From NCBI GenBank assembly GCA_012841575.1, contig DUUL01000039.1, positions 1 through 38,953 on the forward strand: 38,953 bases of DNA, given 5' to 3'. Below, in pieces: positions 1 through 6,538 of this stretch (positions within the stretch are counted from its first letter, which is position 1; the number at the start of each line of letters is the position of its first letter). The DNA is from Candidatus Moraniibacteriota bacterium. GTDB taxonomy: Bacteria; Patescibacteriota; Minisyncoccia; Moranbacterales; DUUL01. Below the pieces are notes generated by a model, which was not told where the DNA came from, ran no database searches, and saw only the letters and a program-made list of their open reading frames with translations. A program made the translations under genes and the position numbers.

Positions 1-81
1 AAAAACAATATTTGAAAGTTCTGAAATACACGAAAAACGAGCATTATTGAATTATTTAATTCAGAACCCTACCTTAAACGG

Positions 82-107
82 AAAAAAGCTATATTTTTCA
101 ATAGCTT
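82..107 (-). terminator. Probable intrinsic terminator of tRNA-Asn
   Basis: Read on the minus strand, AAGCTAT and ATAGCTT form a perfect 7-bp stem around an 8-nt loop, followed by a run of T. It lies about 40 nt downstream of the tRNA 3' end. The outer CGGA/TCCG bases (79-82 and 109-112) can extend the pairing. The stem is AT-rich, so its strength is uncertain. I see no gene in 1-148. Confidence 0.5.
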
Positions 108-148
108 CTCCGTATAATTTGGTACTAGATTTAGCTAGTAAACCTACT

Positions 149-223
149 TGGCTCCCGGGGTCGGATTCGAACCGACGACCAATTGGTTAACAGCCAACTG
201 CGCTACCGCTGCGCCACCCGGGA
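149..223 (-). tRNA. tRNA-Asn (anticodon GTT), CCA encoded
   Basis: The minus strand folds into a complete cloverleaf. The acceptor stem is TCCCGGG/CCCGGGA, with U8, a GCGC/GCGC D stem, a GTTGG/CCAAT anticodon stem and a CTGTTAA loop carrying GTT. The variable loop has 5 nt, and the T arm is GTCGG TTCGAAT CCGAC. The discriminator is G at 152, and CCA follows directly at 151-149, so the 3' end is encoded. A frame shifted by one base also gives a 7-bp acceptor stem, but it loses U8 and the G discriminator expected of tRNA-Asn. The gene is transcribed away from polA from its own promoter (255-283). Confidence 0.97.
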
Positions 224-254
224 GTGTAACTGCTCAAAATTGAACACATAAAAC

Positions 255-283
255 AGTTTAAATGATTTTTTAGATTTTGACAA
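255..283 (-). promoter_or_regulatory. Promoter of tRNA-Asn
   Basis: On the minus strand TTGTCA (283-278) is followed by a 17-bp spacer and TAAACT (260-255). The predicted start is near 248, giving a leader of about 25 nt. The -35 shares bases with the TTGACA of the divergent polA promoter region. Confidence 0.65.
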
Positions 284-328
284 TAGTAAGCTAGCGGCTT
301 ATTAATTCATTTGCTATTGTGGTATACT
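277..328 (+). promoter_or_regulatory. Promoter region of polA
   Basis: TTGACA at 277-282 has a weak TATTAA 17 bp downstream. A better -10 is the extended element TGG-TATACT at 320-328. This would start transcription near 335 and leave a leader of about 20 nt with no Shine-Dalgarno sequence. Confidence 0.5.
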
Positions 329-355
329 CTAAGTTAGTTACTAAGTTTAATTAAA

Positions 356-3094
356 ATGATGTTATCTAAAAAACAAGAAAAAATAATTTTAATCGATTCC
401 AACGCGCTAATTCATCGAGCGTTTCATGCTTTGCCGCCTTTTACAACACGTGATGGTAGGCCAGCAGGGGCGGTTTATGGAGTGGCGTTAACACTTTTAT
501 CAGTAATTGATAAATTTCAGCCAGAGTATATGGCAGCAGCTTTTGACTTAAAAGGAAAAACTTTTCGGCACGAGAAATTTGAAGAATACAAGGCGACACG
601 AGTAAAGGCACCAGATGAGCTGTATGAACAAATTCCTTTAGTCAAGGAAATGTTCAAGGCGTGGGGAATCCCAGTTTTTGAAAAGGAGGGTTTTGAGGCA
701 GATGATATAATTGGGACTTTATGTCGAGAGAAGTCAGTAGAAGACATTCAATCAATTATTGTTACTGGCGATAAAGACACCCTGCAACTAGTGGATGACA
801 ACACCTCAGTTTTTGCTTTGCGTAAAGGAATAAAAGATACGGTGGTTTATCATGCGAAAGCCGTTGAAAAAAGTTTTGGCTATCGACCAGATCAGGTAGT
901 TGATTTTAAGGCATTGCGAGGAGATGTTTCAGACAATATTCCTGGAGTGAAGGGAGTTGGAGAAAAAACAGCACTTGATTTAATCAAGGAATTTGGAACT
1001 GTGAAAAATATTTATGCAAATTTAGATAAAATTAAACCAGCGGTAGTTAAAAAATTAGAAGCAGGAAAGGAGTTGGCAGAAATGAGCTATGAATTAGCAA
1101 CCATTTCTGTTGATGTTCCAATAAAATTTAACTTGGTGGAAAGCAAGTTTAACACAAAGGCGTCGAAAGAGTTACTGAATTTTTTTCAGGAAGTGGGCTT
1201 TCATTCTTTAATTAAGCGCTTAACTGGAGAAGTCAGTTCAGATAATGAAAGTTTTGGCAATAAGTCAAAGACAGAAGCAACTTTAGAAATTGAAGTTATT
1301 AAAAATGAAAAAAAACTAAAGGAGTTAATTCAGAATATTCAAGTAGCAAAAAAGTTTTCTTTTGAAGTTTTATGGGAAGGAGATGATTTTTTTTCTTCTC
1401 AACTTTTGGGCGTTGGAGTAGCAACTGCAAGTAATAAAGGCTACTTTATTCCACAGGAACTTGTCGGAGAACTAGAGTTTATTTTTCGAGATAATGAAAT
1501 TCAAAAAATTGGGTTTAATATCAAGGAGGGTTGGAAGATTTTAGCAAAATTTTTCTATACAAAAAACACTGAAACAGGATTAATGGAAAAGATTTATAGT
1601 GATTTTGATTTAGGTAATTTTTTTGACACCCAATTGGCTTTATATGCTTTAGAAGGCACGGCAGTTGATGATTTAGGGCGAGTAATATTACGCTATTTAG
1701 GAGATAACTTACAATGGACAGAACAGAAGGCAGGACAGGGGAATTTACTTTTTGCCACTGCTGAAAATCAGCAAAATTCGGTAGTGGAGAAGGCGACAAA
1801 ATTATTGATTTTAGCTGATAAATTATCAGTTGACTTGGAAAAAGAAGATGAGATTAAAAATTCAGTGTGGAAGAAGATGGAAGTGCCATTGGTGATGATT
1901 TTGGCAAAAATGGAAATTGCTGGAATAAAAACTGATGTGAAAAAATTAAATTCAATTGCACAGTTGGCACAGGAAGAATTGAAAGACTTAGAGCAACAAA
2001 TTTACAACTTAGCGGGAGAGAAATTTAATATTAATTCTCCTTCACAACTAGCACCAATCTTATTTGAAAAACTAAAAATTTCAGCTGTTGGAATTCGTCG
2101 TGGGAAAACTCATCTATCCACCAGTGCAGAGGAATTGCAAAAGATTCGAGATCTTCACCCAATTGTTTCTTTAATTGAGGAATATAGAGAATTAGCAAAA
2201 GTTAAAAATACCTATGTTGATGTTTTGCCAAATTTACTTCAGATGGATGGGCGGATTCATGCCAAATTTAATCAAGCTGTTACTTCAACAGGACGACTTT
2301 CTTCTTCAGAGCCCAATATGCAGAACATTCCCAAGCGAGGTCGTTTAGCAGGGGAAATTCGTAAGGCATTTATTGCAGAAAAAGGAAGGGTCCTTTTGAG
2401 TGCAGATTATTCTCAGATTGATCTACGAGTTGCCGCTCATCTGTCAAGCGATCCCAAAATGATTGTGGTTTTTCAGGAGAATAAAGACATTCATCGAGCA
2501 ACAGCTGCTTGGGTTAATAGTATTACCGAGAGTGCGGTAACAGAAAAAATGCGCAATGAGGCTAAAGCATTAAATTTTGGAATTTTATACGGAATGGGGA
2601 TTTATGGATTTATGCGGGACAGTGGTGTTTCGATGGAGCGAGCAAGATTTTTTATGGAACATTATAAAAAAACATATGGGAGGTTAATGGAATTTATTGA
2701 AGAAACTAAAAATTTTGCACGAAAGAATGGTTACGCCGAGACAGAGTTGGGTCGACGTCGTTATATTTCAGAGATCAATGTTACTAACTCCCAAATGCGT
2801 TTAGCTGCGGAGCGGATGGCGATTAATCTACCAGTACAGGGGCTTTCTGCTGATATTATGAAATTGGCGATGATTGCAGTGGAAAAAGAAATTTTGCAAA
2901 AATATAATAAATCAAATACTAAGCCAGTGGCATTTTTAACGGCTCAAATCCACGATGAAATAATTTTAGAGGTTCAAGAAGAATTGGCAGATAAGCTTAT
3001 GCAGGAATTAAAAGTTGTGATGGAGTCAGTTTATCAAATGAAGGTACCTTTAGCGGTGGATGTGAGTCGAGGTTCAAATTGGGATGAGCTATAA
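356..3094 (+). CDS. polA: DNA polymerase I
   Basis: Family A DNA polymerase of 912 aa, close to the usual length, for gap filling, Okazaki-fragment processing and repair. The N-terminal ~290 residues are a 5'-3' (FEN-like) nuclease with the acidic GFEADDIIGT and GDKDTLQLV segments and a GVKGVGEKTA helix-hairpin-helix. The polymerase domain has motif A (LSADYSQIDLR, D684), motif B (RNEAKALNFGILYG) and motif C (HDE, 866-868). The middle 3'-5' exonuclease-like domain looks catalytically dead. The usual D-x-E is FEVLW around residue 337, and the later FNIKEGWKIL segment lacks the expected Asp, so proofreading is probably absent. Two ATG codons lie in tandem at 356 and 359; the first is used here. 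Confidence 0.98.
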   Translation: MMLSKKQEKIILIDSNALIHRAFHALPPFTTRDGRPAGAVYGVALTLLSVIDKFQPEYMAAAFDLKGKTFRHEKFEEYKATRVKAPDELYEQIPLVKEMFKAWGIPVFEKEGFEADDIIGTLCREKSVEDIQSIIVTGDKDTLQLVDDNTSVFALRKGIKDTVVYHAKAVEKSFGYRPDQVVDFKALRGDVSDNIPGVKGVGEKTALDLIKEFGTVKNIYANLDKIKPAVVKKLEAGKELAEMSYELATISVDVPIKFNLVESKFNTKASKELLNFFQEVGFHSLIKRLTGEVSSDNESFGNKSKTEATLEIEVIKNEKKLKELIQNIQVAKKFSFEVLWEGDDFFSSQLLGVGVATASNKGYFIPQELVGELEFIFRDNEIQKIGFNIKEGWKILAKFFYTKNTETGLMEKIYSDFDLGNFFDTQLALYALEGTAVDDLGRVILRYLGDNLQWTEQKAGQGNLLFATAENQQNSVVEKATKLLILADKLSVDLEKEDEIKNSVWKKMEVPLVMILAKMEIAGIKTDVKKLNSIAQLAQEELKDLEQQIYNLAGEKFNINSPSQLAPILFEKLKISAVGIRRGKTHLSTSAEELQKIRDLHPIVSLIEEYRELAKVKNTYVDVLPNLLQMDGRIHAKFNQAVTSTGRLSSSEPNMQNIPKRGRLAGEIRKAFIAEKGRVLLSADYSQIDLRVAAHLSSDPKMIVVFQENKDIHRATAAWVNSITESAVTEKMRNEAKALNFGILYGMGIYGFMRDSGVSMERARFFMEHYKKTYGRLMEFIEETKNFARKNGYAETELGRRRYISEINVTNSQMRLAAERMAINLPVQGLSADIMKLAMIAVEKEILQKYNKSNTKPVAFLTAQIHDEIILEVQEELADKLMQELKVVMESVYQMKVPLAVDVSRGSNWDEL

Positions 3095-3120
3095 AAAGAA
3101 GTAACTTGTTTAACGTACCC

Positions 3121-3148
3121 TTTCCAAAATTTTAAATTAGTGTATAAT
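3121..3148 (+). promoter_or_regulatory. Promoter of the DUF3048 gene
   Basis: A consensus TATAAT at 3143-3148 is preceded by a weak -35 (TTTCCA, 3121-3126, 16-bp spacer). It lies 65 bp upstream of the ATG in the polA-DUF3048 gap. Confidence 0.5.
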
Positions 3149-3213
3149 TCACTTGTCAATTGAGGGTGTTTTTTTAATTTTTTAAGATAATTTAAAATTA
3201 ATTTAAAGAAAGT

Positions 3214-4419
3214 ATGTCAGAGGAAACAAAAAAACCAAAGGCTGAAAAAAGTCCTGAGGAAAAAGCTAAGCAGAAAAAGATTATTATTTCTGCTGTGATA
3301 GCTTTACTAGTCGTGCTACTTTTTGTCTGGTTTGTTGTTAAAGGCAAAAAAGATAAGCAAGGCTCTTTAATTGAAACCAATGAAGAGGCCGTTACAGAAA
3401 GCACAGAACTCTTAAATGAGGGTCCAGTTAGTCCGATTTCTGGTTTGCCTTGTGAAAATTGGAATCGTCGACCAATTGCAGTGATGCAGCCAGGTGATAT
3501 AGATGCTCGACCAGTAGCTGGATTTTCTGAGGCAGACATGGTAATTGAGATGCCAGTGATTACTGCTAGCATTACTCGTTTGATGGGTGTTTATCTGTGT
3601 AATACACCAAAAGAAGTTGGCTCAATGCGCAGTGCTAGGCATGACTTTATTCATCTTGCTAAAGGCTTAGATGCGATTTTTGTACCATGGGGAAGGTCTG
3701 AGTCTCACGGAGGTAATGATTCTGTTGGTTTAGCTCAGGGAATTCTAAATCGTAACGAGGTAGACAATATTAACTGCAATCAAGACGCAGGAAAATCATC
3801 GACTCTTTGTTCGGAAAATCCTTGTTTTCGAAAGCAGGCCAGTGGAACAATGAGGGGTGTTGACACTGGTTATGGCGATCCAGCTAAGTTTTATAATTGT
3901 GCTGAAGAATTAGGATATCGCACTGAAAATAAGTTTTCTGGTTATCCTCATAAGCAAGAAACTCCACTCAGTGAGCGACCAAATGGAGGTGTTTTGAAAG
4001 TAAAGTTTGCTGGAAAATATGAGGTGCAATATGACTATGATAAGGAAACTAATAGCTATCTGAGAACTTGGGGCGGAGTGGCTGACATCGATAGAAATAA
4101 CGGACAGCGCTTAGCACCAAAAAATGTAGTGGTAATGATTGCGCGCAGTGACCAGATTGAGGGGCAGTACAATAATGTTCAATTAGGAGATCCTTGGTAT
4201 GATGAGTCAGATGGAGGTGAGGCGCGTTATTACATGGACGGTAAAGAAATTATTGGAACCTGGAAAAAGAATAAGGCAGACATCGCTTCAAAGTTGACTT
4301 TTTACAATGACAAAAAAGAAGAGATTCAATTTGTACCAGGTCAAATTTGGGTGGAAATTTTAGAGCCAGGACAAGGGCTGCGTTGGGAGCCAGCTACCCA
4401 AGCAACTCAGGCACAATAG
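3214..4419 (+). CDS. DUF3048 (YerB-like) membrane-anchored protein
   Basis: 401 aa. A lysine-rich cytoplasmic tail (1-24) is followed by one membrane segment (about 25-43), so most of the protein should face outward. The body matches the DUF3048/YerB family: SPISGLPCENWNRRPIAVM near the start, then RLMGVY and GSMRSARHDF, and a C-terminal half ending in a W-x-E-I-L-type strand. The biochemical role of the family is unknown. The exported part holds several cysteines, including LPC, YLC and a cluster of three between about residues 186 and 205, which could form disulfides. It is monocistronic, between its own promoter and the hairpin at 4496-4525. Confidence 0.85.
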   Translation: MSEETKKPKAEKSPEEKAKQKKIIISAVIALLVVLLFVWFVVKGKKDKQGSLIETNEEAVTESTELLNEGPVSPISGLPCENWNRRPIAVMQPGDIDARPVAGFSEADMVIEMPVITASITRLMGVYLCNTPKEVGSMRSARHDFIHLAKGLDAIFVPWGRSESHGGNDSVGLAQGILNRNEVDNINCNQDAGKSSTLCSENPCFRKQASGTMRGVDTGYGDPAKFYNCAEELGYRTENKFSGYPHKQETPLSERPNGGVLKVKFAGKYEVQYDYDKETNSYLRTWGGVADIDRNNGQRLAPKNVVVMIARSDQIEGQYNNVQLGDPWYDESDGGEARYYMDGKEIIGTWKKNKADIASKLTFYNDKKEEIQFVPGQIWVEILEPGQGLRWEPATQATQAQ

Positions 4420-4425
4420 AAAAAA

Positions 4426-4458
4426 TCAATTAAATTTTTTTAAATAAGATTTAATTGA
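4426..4458. repeat. AT-rich inverted repeat after the DUF3048 gene
   Basis: TCAATTAAAT (4426-4435) and ATTTAATTGA (4449-4458) form a perfect 10-bp stem with a 13-nt T/A-rich loop, just after the stop codon. It may be an mRNA 3'-end structure. Confidence 0.4.
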
Positions 4459-4495
4459 CTTCTGGATAAGTTGTGGAAAAATAAATAGTCAGACG

Positions 4496-4525
4496 ATAAA
4501 AGTGGCTTAAGTAAGCCACTTTTAT
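4496..4525 (+). terminator. Terminator-like hairpin upstream of the dcw cluster
   Basis: ATAAAAGTGGCTTA and TAAGCCACTTTTAT form a perfect 14-bp inverted repeat with almost no loop. The A and T tracts at either end are part of the stem, as in bidirectional terminators. It separates the DUF3048 gene from the mraZ promoter. Confidence 0.6.
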
Positions 4526-4552
4526 GTTGTCTAAGAAAGTAGTAGTTTAATG

Positions 4553-4581
4553 TTGACAGGTAGGTTTAAGTGGTGTAGAAT
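4553..4581 (+). promoter_or_regulatory. Promoter of the mraZ (dcw) operon
   Basis: A perfect TTGACA (4553-4558), a 17-bp spacer and TAGAAT (4576-4581). The predicted start is near 4588, leaving a leader of about 94 nt that contains the repeat and hairpin described at 4570-4646. Confidence 0.75.
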
Positions 4582-4606
4582 GTAATCAAGGTGGTGAGAA
4601 GTGGGG
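4570..4606 (+). promoter_or_regulatory. Candidate MraZ operator (GTGG repeats)
   Basis: GTGGTG occurs at 4570 and 4591, and GTGGGG at 4601. The last two are exactly 10 bp apart and the first is 21 bp upstream, so all lie roughly on one helix face and overlap the -10 and start site. MraZ in other bacteria binds TGGG-type direct repeats with a 10-bp period at its own promoter, so autoregulation is the natural inference. Confidence 0.45.
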
Positions 4607-4618
4607 AATTAAATAAGG

Positions 4619-4646
4619 GGGAGCTCGGTTTTTGGTCCGAGCTCCC
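4619..4646 (+). promoter_or_regulatory. GC-rich hairpin in the mraZ leader
   Basis: GGGAGCTCGG (4619-4628) and CCGAGCTCCC (4637-4646) form a perfect 10-bp stem with loop TTTTTGGT. No T tract follows, so it is not a canonical terminator. It sits 36 nt before the TTG start and is far more GC-rich than its surroundings. Confidence 0.55.
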
Positions 4647-4681
4647 TTCAACAATTTAAAAATACTTATTAAGATAAAAAA

Positions 4682-5116
4682 TTGTTTATTGGAGAATACC
4701 AACACAACCTAGACCCGAAGAAGAGAGTGGCTTTACCAGTAAAGTTTCGTAGTGATTTTAAGGCAGGAGCGGTTATTACAAGAGGCTTAGACAGTTGTCT
4801 ATTTGTTTATCCAAAAGCAGAGTGGGATAAAATTGCTGATAAGCTTGGCTCAATGCCAGTGGGAGAAAAAGCAACCAGGAGTTTTGTGCGTTTAATGTTG
4901 GCTGGTGCAGTAGATGTTAAGTTAGATTCTCAAGGAAGAGTTTTGATTCCAGAGTATTTAAAGGAATATTCAAAAATTAAAAAAGAGGTAACTGTAGCTG
5001 GACTTTTTAATCGATTGGAGTTGTGGGATAGCAAATTGTGGGAGAAATATAAGAAAGCAGCTGAAAAAGATCAAGATAAAATTGCGGAAGAGTTGGGCAA
5101 ATTAGGTATGTATTAA
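4682..5116 (+). CDS. mraZ: Transcriptional regulator / division protein MraZ
   Basis: 144 aa, the usual length. MraZ is a ring-forming DNA-binding protein with two SpoVT/AbrB-like swapped-hairpin repeats that represses its own dcw operon. The start MFIGEYQHNLDPKKRVALP is the family signature (GEY-x-H-x-x-D-x-K-x-R-x-x-x-P), and repeat 2 has the matching VKLDSQGRVLIP. The start codon is TTG at 4682; no nearer ATG would keep the conserved first strand. There is no SD. It is first in the cluster with rsmH, an ftsL-like gene, ftsI and murF. Confidence 0.95.
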   Translation: MFIGEYQHNLDPKKRVALPVKFRSDFKAGAVITRGLDSCLFVYPKAEWDKIADKLGSMPVGEKATRSFVRLMLAGAVDVKLDSQGRVLIPEYLKEYSKIKKEVTVAGLFNRLELWDSKLWEKYKKAAEKDQDKIAEELGKLGMY

Positions 5117-5149
5117 TTAAAATAACGGAGGGGGCGTTCTTAGTGGAAA

Positions 5150-6088
5150 ATGCACAAAACAGTATTGTTGAAAGAGGGGGTTGAGTCTTTGTCAATTAAG
5201 CAGGGAGCAACTATTGTTGACGCTACCTTAGGTGCGGGAGGTCACACAATTGAACTAGCAAAGGCGGTTGGGGAGAATGGACGAATTATTGCTTTCGATT
5301 TAGATCAAGCAGCAATTGATGAGTTTAAAATAAAAATAAAAAAACAACCAGAGTTAGCAAAAAGAATATTTTTAAAGCGGGGGAACTTTAAAGACGTTTT
5401 AGTATTGCTTAAAAAGTTGAATGTTCAAAAGGTTGATGGAATTTTAGCTGATTTAGGTTGGCGAATAGAGCAGGTTCAAGATCCGCAGTATGGAATGAGT
5501 TTTTTTCAAGATGCAAGACTTAATATGAGATTGGATCAGTTTAGTGGAGAGAATGCTTTTGATGTGATTAATAATTTTTCCCAATCTGAGTTAACAAGCA
5601 TTTTTTGGAGATTTGGCGGGGAGAAAAAAGCTAGCGTGATTGCTAAAAAAATTGTGGAAAGAAGGAAAGTTAAGACAATAGAAACAACAACTGAGCTAGC
5701 AAGCTTGGTTGAAACAGTTTCTGGGAGATTTCCAAGAAGAAGAGCAAGAACCCATCCAGCAACGAAAGTTTTTCAGGCACTAAGAATTTTTGTTAATCAG
5801 GAATTAGAAAATTTAAAGATATTTCTGACAGATTCTTTAAAAATTTTAAATAAAAATGGCAGATTGGCGATAATTTCTTTTCATTCTTTAGAAGATCGAA
5901 TAGTAAAAGATTTTTTTCGGGAAAACGCTAGGGGATGTGTTTGTCCGAAAGAATTACCAATTTGCGTTTGTCAGCAAAAACAAAAACTAAAAATTATAAC
6001 TAAAAAACCGATTAAGCCAACCCAAGCAGAGCTAGATTCAAACCAAAGAGCGCGCAGTGCTCGCTTGAGAGTGGCAATGAAGGTTTAA
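5150..6088 (+). CDS. rsmH: 16S rRNA (cytosine1402-N4)-methyltransferase RsmH
   Basis: 312 aa, full length. RsmH uses S-adenosylmethionine to methylate C1402 in the decoding centre of 16S rRNA. The N-terminal HKTVLLKEGVESL, the SAM-binding VDATLGAGGHT and the RTHPATKVFQALRIFVNQEL region are diagnostic, and the C-terminal ISFHSLEDRIVKDFF is present. The usual LDMRMD reads LNMRLD and the usual DLG-x-S reads DLGWRI, which are modest deviations. A C-terminal CVCPKELPICVC segment carries the four cysteines seen in many homologues. It follows mraZ by 33 nt and precedes the ftsL-like gene by 8 nt. Confidence 0.96.
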   Translation: MHKTVLLKEGVESLSIKQGATIVDATLGAGGHTIELAKAVGENGRIIAFDLDQAAIDEFKIKIKKQPELAKRIFLKRGNFKDVLVLLKKLNVQKVDGILADLGWRIEQVQDPQYGMSFFQDARLNMRLDQFSGENAFDVINNFSQSELTSIFWRFGGEKKASVIAKKIVERRKVKTIETTTELASLVETVSGRFPRRRARTHPATKVFQALRIFVNQELENLKIFLTDSLKILNKNGRLAIISFHSLEDRIVKDFFRENARGCVCPKELPICVCQQKQKLKIITKKPIKPTQAELDSNQRARSARLRVAMKV

Positions 6089-6096
6089 CAAAAAAA

Positions 6097-6432
6097 ATGG
6101 TGAGGGTAAAAAATGTAACAGATCAAGGGGGAAAAAACAAAAATAGTAACAAAAAAAAGATCCCTGTGTTCTTTAAGGTAGCGGCAATTTCATTAATTAG
6201 TCTAGGAATTTTTTATATAACTCAGGTTAATCGACTTTCTACCATGGGTTATGAAATTCAGAAGAAAGAAAATGAAATTAAGAAACTGCAGAAAGAGAAT
6301 GAAACCTTGCAGGCAATGTCATCACACCTTAGATCAATGAATCGTCTAGAAATGGAGCAAGAAAAATTAGATATGGTTAAGCCGGTTCAGGTTAGTTATG
6401 TTGACATGGGAAGCACTATTGCGATGAAATAA
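6097..6432 (+). CDS. FtsL-like divisome protein (bitopic, coiled coil)
   Basis: 111 aa. A basic Asn/Lys-rich cytoplasmic tail (1-22) leads to one membrane segment (about 23-42) and then a heptad-like coiled coil with KKENEIKKLQKENETLQ. Size, topology and position between rsmH and ftsI are those of FtsL/DivIC-type proteins, which recruit and activate FtsW-FtsI at midcell. FtsL sequences diverge too fast for motif recognition, so the call rests on architecture and synteny. The start lies 8 nt after rsmH and has no SD. Confidence 0.75.
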   Translation: MVRVKNVTDQGGKNKNSNKKKIPVFFKVAAISLISLGIFYITQVNRLSTMGYEIQKKENEIKKLQKENETLQAMSSHLRSMNRLEMEQEKLDMVKPVQVSYVDMGSTIAMK

Positions 6433-6465
6433 TAATAAAAATAAGGGTGCAATTGAATAAGGTGG

Positions 6466-6507
6466 AAAGCGGGACTGCTGTATATGAGGGGAGGGGTTCC
6501 GCTTTTT
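6466..6507 (+). terminator. Terminator-like hairpin between ftsL-like and ftsI genes
   Basis: AAAGCGGGAC (6466-6475) pairs with GTTCCGCTTT (6496-6505), giving 10 bp with one G-U, around a 20-nt loop containing GAGGGGAGG. T5 overlaps the end of the stem. It sits inside an otherwise compact operon, so it may act as an internal attenuator setting the ratio of upstream to downstream genes. Confidence 0.5.
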
Positions 6508-6538
6508 ACTTAAACTAGAAAAGTAACAAAGTGATTAA

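Noticed and set aside
152-224. tRNA frame shifted by one base (acceptor CTCCCGG/CCGGGAG)
   Set aside because: It pairs equally well but loses U8, the G discriminator and the encoded CCA; 149-223 satisfies all three.
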